NCBI GenBank assembly: GCA_035512595.1
Contig: DATKDU010000396.1
Span: forward strand, 1 to 31,454
Length of the DNA: 31,454 nt
From: DATKDU01 sp035512595
GTDB taxonomy: Bacteria > Planctomycetota > Planctomycetia > Pirellulales > Pirellulaceae
Direction: 5' to 3'
Shown: positions 15,860-23,895 of the stretch, one piece after another
How the letters are laid out: every line of letters begins with the position of its first letter
Position numbering within the stretch: the stretch's first letter is position 1
Program-made: the position numbers and the translations under genes
The notes under the pieces: model-generated
What the model was told of the DNA's origin: nothing
The model's database searches: none
The model's input: only the letters and a program-made list of their open reading frames with translations

Positions 15860-16726
15860 ATGTCCATTGTCCCCCTCCACACCCGCCACGAACGCTCGTT
15901 CGACACGAACAAGTTCGTGTACCCGGTTCTCAGCCGGCGGAGCGAGGGAATTTCGCTCGGGATCAATCTCAACCCCGACAAGGTCTGCAACTTCGACTGC
16001 ATCTACTGCCAGGTCGATCGGACGACGCAGAGCGAGACGCAGTTTGTCGAAGTCGAGCGGCTGCTTACGGAACTCGATGCCACGCTCGATCTGGTCGTCA
16101 GCGGCGAGATTTACGAGACCGAGAAGTTCAAGCACACGCCGCGCGAGCTAAGGCGGCTGAACGACATTGCTTTTAGCGGCGACGGCGAGCCGACGACGCA
16201 TAAGAATTTCGACGAGATCATTGCTGCCTGCGCCGAGGTCAAGCGCCGCCACGGCTTGGACCCCGTAAAAATGGTCCTGATCACCAACGCCAGCATGTTC
16301 CACCGGTTGCACGTGCAGCGAGGATTGGCAATTCTCGACGCTAACAACGGCGAGATTTGGGCCAAGCTCGAGGCCGGCACCCAGGAGTATTTCAAGCTCG
16401 TCGATCGCACGCCGATCCCGTTTCGCCAGATTCTGGAGAACATCACGGCAGCCGCGAAGGTGCGGCCGCTGGTGATTCAGGCGCTCTTCATGCGGGTTCA
16501 CGGCCAGCCGCCGCCGGCCGCAGAGTTGGAGGCGTTCTGCGACCGGCTAAACGAAATCACGGCCGCCGGCGGCAAGCTCAGGCTGGTACAGGTCTACACG
16601 GTCGCCCGCCAACCGGCGGAAAGCTTCGTCGCTCCGCTGGCCGATGCCGAGGTAGACGCAATCGTCGAGCTAGTCCGCCGCCGCACCGGCATTCCCGCCA
16701 AGGCTTACTACGGAACGGCCAACTGA
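15860..16726 (+). CDS. Radical SAM protein (COG0731-like)
   Basis: ATG 15860 gives a 288-residue protein; a TTG at 15827 lies inside the toxin gene and is not needed. The radical SAM cluster motif CNFDCIYC is at residues 52-59 (CxxxCxxC), with the SAM-binding FSGDGEPTTHKNF at about 113-125, VLITNASMFH and WAKLEAGTQEYFKLVDR following. The N-terminal SRRSEGISLGINL and overall order match the COG0731 group, related to the TYW1 wybutosine enzyme core but lacking its flavodoxin domain. The reaction is unknown; a tRNA- or cofactor-related modification is a guess. It has no extra cluster motif at the C-terminus. Spacing to the PIN toxin is 8 bases. Confidence 0.87.
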   Translation: MSIVPLHTRHERSFDTNKFVYPVLSRRSEGISLGINLNPDKVCNFDCIYCQVDRTTQSETQFVEVERLLTELDATLDLVVSGEIYETEKFKHTPRELRRLNDIAFSGDGEPTTHKNFDEIIAACAEVKRRHGLDPVKMVLITNASMFHRLHVQRGLAILDANNGEIWAKLEAGTQEYFKLVDRTPIPFRQILENITAAAKVRPLVIQALFMRVHGQPPPAAELEAFCDRLNEITAAGGKLRLVQVYTVARQPAESFVAPLADAEVDAIVELVRRRTGIPAKAYYGTAN

Positions 16727-16763
16727 CGGTGGGACAATCACACGAAACTCCGAAAGCGAAGCC

Positions 16764-17204
16764 TTGAACCCTCCTGAGAACAACGCCCGCCCGATTCGCT
16801 GGCTGATGCTCGCCCTCCTCGCCTGGGGCTGCCTGCTCGCACTAGGAACGTTCCTCTACCGCATCAACCAGGCCGGCGGCACTCCGGAGGCCGGCAATCT
16901 GCCTATTTACCGCGGCCTGATCGTGCTGGCCTGCACGCTGGGTTTTCTCGGCCTGTGGGCGCTGGCCCTGGCTTTCCGCAAGCGGCGGCCCCAAAACGGC
17001 GAGCGGGGGGCGTCAGCCCCCTGCCCCCTGATTGACTGCCGCTGCCTGCCATCAGGGGCCTACGCCCCTCGCTCGCCGCGGCAATTGAGCTTCTCGTCGG
17101 GAATCCGCAGTTCCTCGATCACCCGGCCGCCGACGATCGTCTCCGCCACGATCCGCGGCACGTCCTCAACCGTCACCCCGCCGTACCAGATCGCCTGCGG
17201 ATAG
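16764..17204 (+). CDS. Small two-helix membrane protein with repeat-derived C-terminus
   Basis: The likely gene starts at TTG 16764 (MNPPENNARPIRWLMLALLA) or at ATG 16806. Two hydrophobic segments are clear, at about residues 13-32 and 48-70, ending in a basic RKRR anchor. After residue ~78 the frame enters the hairpin repeat at 16998-17077 (GERGASAPCPLIDC) and then runs antisense through the ferredoxin gene to 17204. The ancestral protein probably ended near residue 80; the rest is junk reading-through. No domain family is recognised. The 5' spacing from the radical SAM gene is 37 bases and no good Shine-Dalgarno is visible, so the start is uncertain. Confidence 0.6.
   Translation: MNPPENNARPIRWLMLALLAWGCLLALGTFLYRINQAGGTPEAGNLPIYRGLIVLACTLGFLGLWALALAFRKRRPQNGERGASAPCPLIDCRCLPSGAYAPRSPRQLSFSSGIRSSSITRPPTIVSATIRGTSSTVTPPYQIACG
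16998..17077. repeat. Hairpin repeat, family F (GGCGAGCGGGGGGCGTCAGCC)
   Basis: Left arm about 16998-17022 and right arm about 17053-17077 are imperfect inverse complements around a 30-base centre. It lies exactly where the membrane-protein gene and the ferredoxin gene converge, and codes for the final residues of both. Confidence 0.82.
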
Positions 17205-17407
17205 ATGACCACCGTCGGCCCCAACTCGCACTGGTCGAGGCACCCGGCGGCATTGGCCCGCACCAGCGGCTTGAGACCGCGTTTTTTGAGTTCCTTCTTG
17301 AAGGCGCTTTTGAGCTCTTCTTCGCCGTCGGGGTCGCAGCAGCCGCGCGAGCTCCCCGCATCTCGCTGGTTGGTGCAGATGAAGATGTGGTGGGTGAACT
17401 GCGGCAT
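17060..17407 (-). CDS. 2Fe-2S ferredoxin, thioredoxin-like fold
   Basis: The start at 17407 (MPQFTHHIFICTNQRDAG) is the usual N-terminus of this family; 14 more codons are open upstream but are not family-like. The 115-residue product has the four cluster cysteines in the pattern C-x11-C or C-x12-C (CTNQRDAGSSRGCC) and CLDQC in ANAAGCLDQCELGP, then the conserved PTVVIYPQAIWYGGVT strand pair. This is the thioredoxin-like (Shethna/Aquifex Fd4 type) ferredoxin that carries one 2Fe-2S cluster, also found as the NuoE-like module; it transfers electrons in the cytoplasm, partner unknown. The last residues (CRGERGA) come from the hairpin repeat at the 3' end. The gene lies downstream of the YXWXGXW protein gene on the same strand, with a hairpin between. 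Confidence 0.88.
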   Translation of the reverse strand: MPQFTHHIFICTNQRDAGSSRGCCDPDGEEELKSAFKKELKKRGLKPLVRANAAGCLDQCELGPTVVIYPQAIWYGGVTVEDVPRIVAETIVGGRVIEELRIPDEKLNCRGERGA

Positions 17408-17436
17408 GGAAGGCGTTCGTCGCTTCAAGAAATGAA

Positions 17437-17464
17437 CAGCGGCCCGCATTTTAGCGGACCGCTG
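17437..17464 (-). terminator. Stem-loop between the YXWXGXW gene and the ferredoxin gene
   Basis: Arms CAGCGGCCCGC (17437-17447) and GCGGACCGCTG (17454-17464) pair with a single G-U-type mismatch around an AT-rich loop. It follows the end of the 17495-20137 gene on the minus strand and is a plausible terminator; no long T tract follows. Confidence 0.5.
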
Positions 17465-17494
17465 ATGGGTTGCCGAGTGACGGAACCGACCTGG

Positions 17495-20137
17495 TTAATC
17501 CCTATCCCTATCCCTATCCCGATCCCTATCCCGATCGCGGCTCCTGCCGCGAGACGAGTTGCTGCTGGCCGGACGCGAGGATGGGCGCGGCGAAGATCGT
17601 TCAATGCGCGGCGGAGGCGAAGATCGCTCGACGCGCGGCGGAGGCGAAGATCGTTCAATGCGCGGCGGAGGCGAAGATCGCTCAGCGCGCGGCGGAGGCG
17701 AAGATCGCTCGCCGCGCGGCGGAGGCGAAGATCGCTCGACGCGCGGCGGAGGCGAAGATCGCTCGACGCGCGGCGGAGGCGACGATCGCTCGACGCGTGG
17801 CGGAGGCGAAGATCGTTCCACTCGTGGCGGAGGCGAAGATCGCTCGACCCGAGGACCAGGTACCGATCGTTCGACGCGTGGCTCCGGCCGTTCAATCCGA
17901 GGCTCCGGCCGCTCGATTCTCGGCGTCGGTCGCTCTACACGGGGCTCTGGTCGTTCGACGCGCGGCTCAGGCCGATCTACGCGAGGGCCAGGCTCAGGTC
18001 GTTCGACGCGCGGTTCAGGCCGATCTACGCGAGGGCCAGGCTCAGGTCGTTCGACGCGCGGCTCAGGCCGATCAACGCGAGGGCCAGGCTCGGGTCGTTC
18101 GACGCGTGGCTCAGGCCGATCAACGCGAGGGCCAGGCTCAGGCCGTTCGACGCGTGGCTCAGGCCGATCAACGCGAGGGCCAGGCTCAGGTCGTTCGACG
18201 CGTGGCTCCGGGCGCGGCCCTTCTAATTCCGGCCGTTCGGAGCTCCGCGGCGGGCCCTTGCCTTTAGCTCTTCCAGGTCGATCTCCGGCATCGCGAGGCT
18301 CCGCCCGCGGTCTGGGTCGAGGCGAATCGCCGCCACGATCGACTCCCGGCACTTCGGGTCGGCCAGCACCCGGCCGATCCCCGCCGGGCCGATTGGCACC
18401 CGGGCGATCAGTTCCCGGTCGCTCCGGTCGATCCACGGCCGGCGTGTCCACATCGGGACGACCGCTTCCCTTGGCTTTGCTTCGATCAGCGCCTGGCTGA
18501 TCGGGGCGACCGGTCCCCTTCACACCATCAGGCCGTTCTCCCTTCTGGCCATCTGGGTTGCGAGCGCTGCGATCTGGCCCCTTCGTGCCGCGCCCTTCAG
18601 CGCCGCCGCGAGCCTGACCATCTGCTGTTCGACCGCGATCCGGCCGCTCGGGAACTGCGACGCGAGGCTGCTCGAGGGCCACGCGCGATTCCGGCAGTTT
18701 CATCCGGGCACGGGTCTCCACTCGCCCCTCGGCGCCAGCACGACCCTTCGCGCCAACTTCAGCACCGGCCTTGCCTTTTGCGCCGACGTCAGCTCCCTTC
18801 CCCCCCTTCGCTCCCTTGGCGCCGACATCCGGGCCACGTTCCGGCCGGTCAATCGCAGCGACGCGCTCAATGTCGCGCCGCTGCCTGCGCACGTCGGTGA
18901 TCTCCTCGCTCATCTGCCGGGCCCGCTGCGTCGCTCGCTGCTGCTGCTCGGCGTTCAACTGCCGTAAGCGCACCGGCGTCGTCTCCATCCGTGCCAAATC
19001 GCGGACGTTCCCGGCCAGGAAATTCTGCCTTACCGAGACGTTGGTGATGTTGTTGATCTGAGTGATGTTGGTGACGTTTACCCGCGATCCGAGGCGACGC
19101 TGATCAGCAAACGTGATCGGCGGCCGCGCGTCGATATGGCGGTCGTAGTAGCGATGCCAGCCGCCGATCCGATCGACATAGTTGATGCCTCGGCTGCGGA
19201 AATGGACCACGTTGAAGCTCAGGATCGGATCGTAGAACCCGCGGCGGCCGTAATACGAATGCCATGGCGACATGCCCCAGCGATCGTAATTGCCGTAGTA
19301 ATTGCCGAAGTAATAGTGGCAGTACCGGGGCCGGACCCAGAAGTGGACGAATAAGTTCCCCACATTGAGGCCGTAGGACGGGCGATAGAAATACCCTGGT
19401 CGGGAATAGATCGGTCGATTGAAATAGATCGGCGCGTAGCAGAAGCCGCGGCGGGCGAAGGAATAGTCCGAGTAACCGTTCAAATAGATGCAGCCCCGCG
19501 GCGTCCAAATCCAGCGGGCCGGGACCCAGCACCAGTTCGGGCGGTAGATGGACCAATACCCGGGGGACCAGCGATATCCGGTCTCGTAGTAACCCCAGTT
19601 GCCGGGGACGTAGTAGTAATCATCCCCCGGCGAGGGACTCGACGGTCCGGCTTCGAGCGTGGGAGGGGGCGGATCACGGTATTCGAGCTCGGTCACTTCG
19701 GTGGCAATCCAGAATCCCCGGTTCCACTGCCAGCCGTCCCCCGCTTCCGCCCAGTAGCCGGCGACCCACCGCATTCCGGGAGGGGGGACGCGGTGTACGC
19801 CGCTGATCCAAATGTAGTCTTCCCGCTCGTCATCCCAGGCCCAATAGCCTTTGATCCAGATGGCGTCCTCCCCCTCGGGAGCGTATTCGGGCGGCACTTC
19901 GTCAATGTCTTCGGGCGGATTCTTGGGAACCACCAGCGTTGGCTCCGGCTCCGTCACCGGTTCGGCAAACGCTTCGTGGATCGGGCCGCGGGTGAGCACT
20001 TCGACCCCTTCGGCGTCGGCCTCCGCCTCAGCCGGCGGAGGCGACTCCTGGGCGGTCGTTTTTGGACCCTGGAATGTGACCAACGGCCACACGAGTGCCG
20101 CGGCCAAAGCCAGCGGAATCAACCATGCACGCCTCAT
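17495..20137 (-). CDS. Secreted YXWXGXW-repeat protein with long Pro/Arg-rich tandem-repeat tail
   Basis: The ATG at 20137 follows AGGGGG by 7 bases and starts a signal peptide (MRRAWLIPLALAAALVWPLV). Residues ~90-210 carry repeated tryptophan/tyrosine motifs: IWIKGYWAWDD, YIWISGVHRVPP, RWVAGYWAEAGDGWQW, YYVPGNWGYY, YRWSPGYWSIY, CWVPARWIWTPRG. These are the YXWXGXW type found in many secreted planctomycete proteins. Residues ~210-345 are Tyr/Arg/Phe-rich. A helix-like region (about 360-425) follows, then a disordered basic Gly/Ala/Pro tail from ~430. The tail ends in three tandem arrays: 16-residue RPEPGPRVDRPEPRVE units, 9-residue RVERSSPPP units and an RDRDRD end. The basic tail could bind acidic polymer or nucleic acid; function unknown. 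The open antisense frames over the arrays exist because the units are multiples of three. Confidence 0.88.
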   Translation of the reverse strand: MRRAWLIPLALAAALVWPLVTFQGPKTTAQESPPPAEAEADAEGVEVLTRGPIHEAFAEPVTEPEPTLVVPKNPPEDIDEVPPEYAPEGEDAIWIKGYWAWDDEREDYIWISGVHRVPPPGMRWVAGYWAEAGDGWQWNRGFWIATEVTELEYRDPPPPTLEAGPSSPSPGDDYYYVPGNWGYYETGYRWSPGYWSIYRPNWCWVPARWIWTPRGCIYLNGYSDYSFARRGFCYAPIYFNRPIYSRPGYFYRPSYGLNVGNLFVHFWVRPRYCHYYFGNYYGNYDRWGMSPWHSYYGRRGFYDPILSFNVVHFRSRGINYVDRIGGWHRYYDRHIDARPPITFADQRRLGSRVNVTNITQINNITNVSVRQNFLAGNVRDLARMETTPVRLRQLNAEQQQRATQRARQMSEEITDVRRQRRDIERVAAIDRPERGPDVGAKGAKGGKGADVGAKGKAGAEVGAKGRAGAEGRVETRARMKLPESRVALEQPRVAVPERPDRGRTADGQARGGAEGRGTKGPDRSARNPDGQKGERPDGVKGTGRPDQPGADRSKAKGSGRPDVDTPAVDRPERPGTDRPGANRPGGDRPGAGRPEVPGVDRGGDSPRPRPRAEPRDAGDRPGRAKGKGPPRSSERPELEGPRPEPRVERPEPGPRVDRPEPRVERPEPGPRVDRPEPRVERPEPGPRVDRPEPRVERPEPGPRVDRPEPRVERPEPGPRVDRPEPRVERPEPRVERPTPRIERPEPRIERPEPRVERSVPGPRVERSSPPPRVERSSPPPRVERSSPPPRVERSSPPPRVERSSPPPRGERSSPPPRAERSSPPPRIERSSPPPRVERSSPPPRIERSSPRPSSRPASSNSSRGRSRDRDRDRDRDRDRD
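17498..17540. repeat. Hexamer microsatellite (CCTATC/CCGATC)
   Basis: Successive CTATCC and CGATCC hexamers code on the minus strand for the terminal Arg-Asp repeats of the YXWXGXW protein. Confidence 0.9.
17591..17860. repeat. 27-base tandem repeat, about ten units
   Basis: Units start at 17591 and every 27 bases after that to 17834, with consensus CGAAGATCG-CTCGACGCG-CGGCGGAGG. They encode ERSSPPPRV-type 9-residue units on the minus strand. Variation among units is mostly at two or three positions, pointing to recent expansion. Confidence 0.95.
17943..18214. repeat. 48-base tandem repeat, five units plus a partial
   Basis: Units start at 17943, 17991, 18039, 18087 and 18135, with a partial from 18183. 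They encode the 16-residue RPEPGPRVDRPEPRVE unit on the minus strand. Neighbouring units differ by only one to four bases. Each unit is itself two related halves. Confidence 0.95.
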
Positions 20138-20427
20138 CTTGTTTCCCCCTGTGCTGCGAGTTGCCAGTTCTTTGGAGTAAGCGAACTGAGTCCGTCACGA
20201 TTCTCCAAGCGCAGCGAACTCCCTGCAACGGAAAAAGCGAGCAACCACCGTGCCACAGCGTCATCTTCCGGACCGACGACGGTTCGCTCCCCTCATTCTA
20301 TCGCCGGAAGGCTCAATAAGGCAAAGACTTATCGCGATCTGGCGGTCGTTTGGCGAGCGGATGCCGCGGCGTGTGAACCCGTCAAATTGGTAAGCCGCGG
20401 CCGCGGTCCGTCCAAACAGTGATAACA
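20138..20427. other. Leader of the YXWXGXW gene and 3' end of the small gene; nothing else seen
   Basis: The only sure element is AGGGGG (minus strand, about 20145-20150) before the ATG at 20137. Short open frames on both strands show no codon-like pattern or motif. Composition is less GC-rich than in the flanking genes. Confidence 0.4.
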
Positions 20428-20772
20428 CTATGTAGTCGATTGGATGGCGCGCGAAGTGAGTTCTGGAACGTTGCTTTGCGGTCGCTGGTTCGATTCCGCG
20501 GGAGCGAACTGGGCCAATCGCCCCCACAATTCCTGAAACGCAGACGCCTCATGCTCTCCCATCTGCTTGATCAGCAACGGACGTTCGACATTCCAATAGC
20601 TGGCTAGTAGTTCGGGGCGGTAATCGCTCAACAAGGCCGGAAGATTATGGACGTGATCGGATTCATAAACGCACTTCCGCGATTCCCCCTCCTGCCCGTG
20701 ACAGCGAATGCGCAGCATCGCCAACTGAAGGATCTCGGTGAGAATCTCGCCAATCGGATCAGGACACCGCAT
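20428..20772 (-). CDS. Small conserved-looking hypothetical protein, 114 residues
   Basis: The ATG at 20772 follows a strong GAGGTG (20778-20783) by 5 bases. The product is helical and soluble: MRCPDPIGEILTEILQLAML, RIRCHGQEGESRKCVYESDH, VHNLPALLSDYRPELLASYW, NVERPLLIKQMGE. Helices alternate with short turns; no signal peptide or membrane segment is seen. I recall uncharacterised planctomycete proteins with the same order (GEILTEIL, EADHLHNLP, YYWNVERP), but no function is known to me. It lies 69 bases downstream of the double-domain esterase on the same strand and could be cotranscribed. Confidence 0.72.
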   Translation of the reverse strand: MRCPDPIGEILTEILQLAMLRIRCHGQEGESRKCVYESDHVHNLPALLSDYRPELLASYWNVERPLLIKQMGEHEASAFQELWGRLAQFAPAESNQRPQSNVPELTSRAIQSTT

Positions 20773-20841
20773 AGAATCACCTCGAAACCACTGGCAGATT
20801 CAGGATCGGACCATAAGAGTTGTGGGGGAGGTCCTATCGCG

Positions 20842-23169
20842 TCACTCCGTTTTCGGCCACTTCAAATGCTTGTGCAAAAAGTCGAACGTCTTGACGCCGT
20901 TGATCTTGTGCGGCCCGTCGAAGACCTCCATCTCGCAGCGGTCGCCGATCTTCAGCCGGTGGTTGTAGTGGAAAAAGACCTTGGCGTACTCGAAGGAGAC
21001 CCAGTCGTCGGTCGAGACGCCGTCGGTGTGGCCGCGTTCCACCATGAACGGCCGCGGGGCGATCAGGGCCGCCATCTCGGCATAGTTGAACGTGCTGCCC
21101 AGGTCGAACTCGAAGATCTCGTACTCGCCGGTCCAGACGTAGCTCATCGGCAGCCGCGTTGAGGCGTTCTTGGCGACCCACTCATTGAAGTCGGCCGAGC
21201 AGATCGACAGACAGTAGTTCTTCACCAGCGGCGGAATCCGCATCGCGCTTTTGCCGCCGTAGGAGAGGCCGTAGAAGGCGATCCGCTCCTTGTCCACCAT
21301 CGGCAGGGAGCCGAGCCAGTTGGTGATCTGCTGGTGCTGCGGCACCATGATCGAAAACAGGGTCTTGCCCAGCGGGTTGGCCTTCCGCTGGAGCGTGCGG
21401 AACTTGTCCTTGCCGATGTAGATGTTCTGCGGGGCGAAGGTGATGAACCCGCGGTCGGCCAGCTTGCCGGCAAAGCCGCTGTAATACTGTGACCCCTGCT
21501 CGCCGATCGTGTCCTGCGGCCGCCCCTCGAGCCCGTGCTGGCAAACGACGACCGGCCGCTTCTCCCCTTCTTTCAGATCCTTCGGCAGGCAGAGAATGCC
21601 GTAGGCGAAGACATCGGGGAACACGTCAAGGACGACCTCGTAGCCGACCCATTTTTCCGTGTCGTACGACTTGCGGCTGCGGGGCTTGGGCTCCAGCAGC
21701 GGCAGATCGAACCGGCCGATGACGTCCTTGGCGAAGATTTCGCGGTACTCCTCGACCAGCTTGTTGTATTCGTCGAGATCCTTTGCGGCGTAGAGCCTGG
21801 CCATGAATTCGTCGCGGACAAATGGGCTTTCGCGGAGGAGCCACTGGGTGTCTCGCTCGATTTCGTGCATTTGGCGGGCGTGACGCGACTCGACATGTGT
21901 CGGCGGCAACTGTGTTTCAAGAAGGAGCGGCCTACGCCCTTCATCCAACGATACGTCCAGCAATTTCAACCAGTCTTTTAGAGTACTTAGTCCGCAGAAT
22001 TTAATGGTGCCGGCACTCAGTTCCACGGAAACTGTGCCGATTTCTTTACGGTTCTCGATCGCTTCGATCTTTTTTTGAAATGAGTTCCGTAATGAAACAA
22101 GACGAAGTGACTCTTTGCTTGCAGCGGTTGGCGAATTAACGTCAACTGGCGCCCCGCCTTCGCTTGGTAACTTTACCTGTGGGTAAGTTCGAACTTGAAT
22201 GAGCAGATTACGCGCAGCAAATGCGAGTTCGGCGTCACCAAATTGGTCGAGTAAGCCAAACACGTTTCGGTCAATAGGCTGCTGCCACAAATTGTTACGA
22301 TCATCGAAGTATCCGCTGACGCAGCAGCTATCAATTCGCGAATCGAGTACCGATGAATACAGGGCAATCCCTCCCCCTTCGCCGTAACCGATGACTCCGA
22401 TCTTCGCGTCCTTCTCCCCCCCCTCCTTCACAAACCAATCCACCCCCGCCAGCACTTTCTGCACTTCGTAGCCGATCAAATGCCGGCCGAGCTCGAAGGC
22501 GGGACGGTAAAGATACTCGCGGTTGGTCAGGTTCGCGCCCCCTTGCCGGCCCGGCGGGGCGCGGCGCTGCATCTGCCGGTTGATCAGCATCGGCACCAGC
22601 ACGCGGCAGCCGTTTTCCGCCAGCCGGCGGGCGAACTGCGACTCCGGCGGCACTCCCTCCGCCAGCCCGCAAATCTGCTCCGGCGTCTGGTCCGCATCGG
22701 GAATGGCGATGATGTCGGCGACTTTTTCCCCCTTCGGCACGAGCAGCAGCCCCTCGCCGTGAACATCCCTCACCGCCGGCCAGCGGACGGCAAAGATCTC
22801 GTAGTTCTCCCCTTTGCCGACGAGTGCCGGCTGCTTCGTCGTGCCGACCAGCTCCGGCGCATCGAACTTCACCCGCTCATCGACGACGCCAAGAATCTTT
22901 GCCAGCCGCTTGCGGTTGGGCTCGATCGACTTGTTGTACGCCTCCGGCGAGCTGAAGTCGCGCTTCCAATGCTGCTCCCGCTTGGCCACCGACTCCTCGA
23001 TCTGCTTGAGCAGGAACCGGTCTACACCATCGACCATCGTGGCCGCGATGTCCCCCTCCATGGTCAGCGGCTCGGTGCCAGGGAGCGGAATGATTTCCTT
23101 CTTGTCCTGGGCGGCAGCGAGTGCGGGGATCGCGAAGACAAGGAACGCAGCGGCGAGATGCGATTTCAT
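20842..23169 (-). CDS. Secreted double-domain alpha/beta hydrolase (esterase-like)
   Basis: ATG 23169 (MKSHLAAAFLVFAIPALAAA) starts a signal peptide; 11 more open codons upstream lie towards the hairpin and are ignored. The 775-residue protein has an N-terminal hydrolase-like domain with GVIGYGEGGGIALYSS at about 276-291, in which the nucleophile Ser is replaced by Glu, so this half is probably inactive. The second domain has the strand RPVVVCQHGLEG at about 540 and the elbow IAFYGLSYGGKSAMR with the nucleophile Ser near 631. ICSADFNEW and APRPFMVERGHTDGVS come next, and FDGPHKING near 753 carries the probable catalytic His. The order resembles acetyl xylan esterase-like or dienelactone hydrolase-like enzymes. 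A middle segment (about 21940-22380) is clearly less GC-rich than the rest. Compare with the gene at 3270, in which the first half is the intact one. Confidence 0.85.
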   Translation of the reverse strand: MKSHLAAAFLVFAIPALAAAQDKKEIIPLPGTEPLTMEGDIAATMVDGVDRFLLKQIEESVAKREQHWKRDFSSPEAYNKSIEPNRKRLAKILGVVDERVKFDAPELVGTTKQPALVGKGENYEIFAVRWPAVRDVHGEGLLLVPKGEKVADIIAIPDADQTPEQICGLAEGVPPESQFARRLAENGCRVLVPMLINRQMQRRAPPGRQGGANLTNREYLYRPAFELGRHLIGYEVQKVLAGVDWFVKEGGEKDAKIGVIGYGEGGGIALYSSVLDSRIDSCCVSGYFDDRNNLWQQPIDRNVFGLLDQFGDAELAFAARNLLIQVRTYPQVKLPSEGGAPVDVNSPTAASKESLRLVSLRNSFQKKIEAIENRKEIGTVSVELSAGTIKFCGLSTLKDWLKLLDVSLDEGRRPLLLETQLPPTHVESRHARQMHEIERDTQWLLRESPFVRDEFMARLYAAKDLDEYNKLVEEYREIFAKDVIGRFDLPLLEPKPRSRKSYDTEKWVGYEVVLDVFPDVFAYGILCLPKDLKEGEKRPVVVCQHGLEGRPQDTIGEQGSQYYSGFAGKLADRGFITFAPQNIYIGKDKFRTLQRKANPLGKTLFSIMVPQHQQITNWLGSLPMVDKERIAFYGLSYGGKSAMRIPPLVKNYCLSICSADFNEWVAKNASTRLPMSYVWTGEYEIFEFDLGSTFNYAEMAALIAPRPFMVERGHTDGVSTDDWVSFEYAKVFFHYNHRLKIGDRCEMEVFDGPHKINGVKTFDFLHKHLKWPKTE

Positions 23170-23199
23170 GGCGGGCCTTTCGTTGGTGGGATCGTGCTC

Positions 23200-23278
23200 C
23201 ACAAGCCCGACGCGCCAGCGAGGGAAACGGCCGTTTGGCGAGTGGACAGGTTTCCCTCGCTTGCGCGTCGGGCTTGTG
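23200..23278. repeat. Long hairpin, family A copy 2
   Basis: Arms 23200-23228 and 23250-23278 (29 bases each) are inverse complements with one mismatch. The core GCCCGACGCGCCAGCGAGGG matches the 9815-9879 hairpin closely. It lies 31 bases before the esterase ATG, inside its expected leader or promoter. Confidence 0.92.
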
Positions 23279-23391
23279 TGCTAGCGGCCTGAATATAGTC
23301 GATCCCCTTCGCCCGCGAAACTTTGCCTCACTTCCCAGCGCCTGCCGACCGATAATACGACCGCCAAACTCTCTTCTCCCTTGGGTGTCCC

Positions 23392-23895
23392 TTGTCGCCT
23401 CTGACCGCACTCCTCCCCGCTGCCGCCTCCGCCGCCACGTCGCTGGCCAAGAGCGCGGCCCATGGCATTGCCGAGGGGGTGTCGTTTGCGGCGGAACTGG
23501 CCACGGGGAATCGCGAAGCATCATCCGCGGCAGTGTCGGAGACCAGCGCGCTGTCGCTGCCCGCCGATCTCCGGGAAGCCATTGACCGGTTTGCCGAGGT
23601 GATCCGCCAGCGGCTAGCTAGTGCCGGCATCGATCTGGCCGAGCCCGTGGCGCTCACTGGCGACGGCCTCGGCGGACTCGAGATTGCCGATCATCGGCAG
23701 GCTGAGACCATCGAATCGCTGCTCGCGGGCGATGCGGGAATTGCCGACGCTTTCCACCAATTGGCCGCACGGTTTCAAACCGCGATGGTCGGCCCTGATC
23801 CGGCAATGTCGAGCCTGCCGTGGGACCAATCATCCGCAGGCCGCAACGTGACGATTGAAATCGGCCCCGATTCGGCACAGGCTGCCATTAAGTAG
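23392..23895 (+). CDS. Hypothetical protein, 167 residues
   Basis: The frame opens at TTG 23392 (MSPLTALLPAAASAATSLAK) with no ATG before residue 131, so the start is uncertain; a GTG at about 23479 is another option. The N-terminal ~45 residues are Ala/Ser-rich and could be an amphipathic helix. The central part is helical (PADLREAIDRFAEVIRQRL) followed by strands (AEPVALTGDGLGGLEIADH), another helix (QAETIESLLAGDAGIADAFH) and a short strand end (NVTIEIGPDSAQAAIK). I recognise no family. It is convergent with hemY and its stop lies inside the palindrome at 23891-23950. Confidence 0.6.
   Translation: MSPLTALLPAAASAATSLAKSAAHGIAEGVSFAAELATGNREASSAAVSETSALSLPADLREAIDRFAEVIRQRLASAGIDLAEPVALTGDGLGGLEIADHRQAETIESLLAGDAGIADAFHQLAARFQTAMVGPDPAMSSLPWDQSSAGRNVTIEIGPDSAQAAIK

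Noticed and set aside
17591..18214. Possible CRISPR array
   Set aside because: Units are contiguous with no unique spacers, and they are coding; no cas genes are near.
17387..18500. Three overlapping plus-strand frames with Arg/Ser- or Ala/Val-rich repeats
   Set aside because: They exist because the 27- and 48-base units are multiples of three and lack stops in all frames. Only the minus frame joins a signal peptide and YXWXGXW domain.
20647..21162. 171-codon plus-strand frame opposite the esterase C-terminus
   Set aside because: No motif, and it overlaps both the well-supported minus-strand esterase and the small gene with a strong ribosome-binding site.
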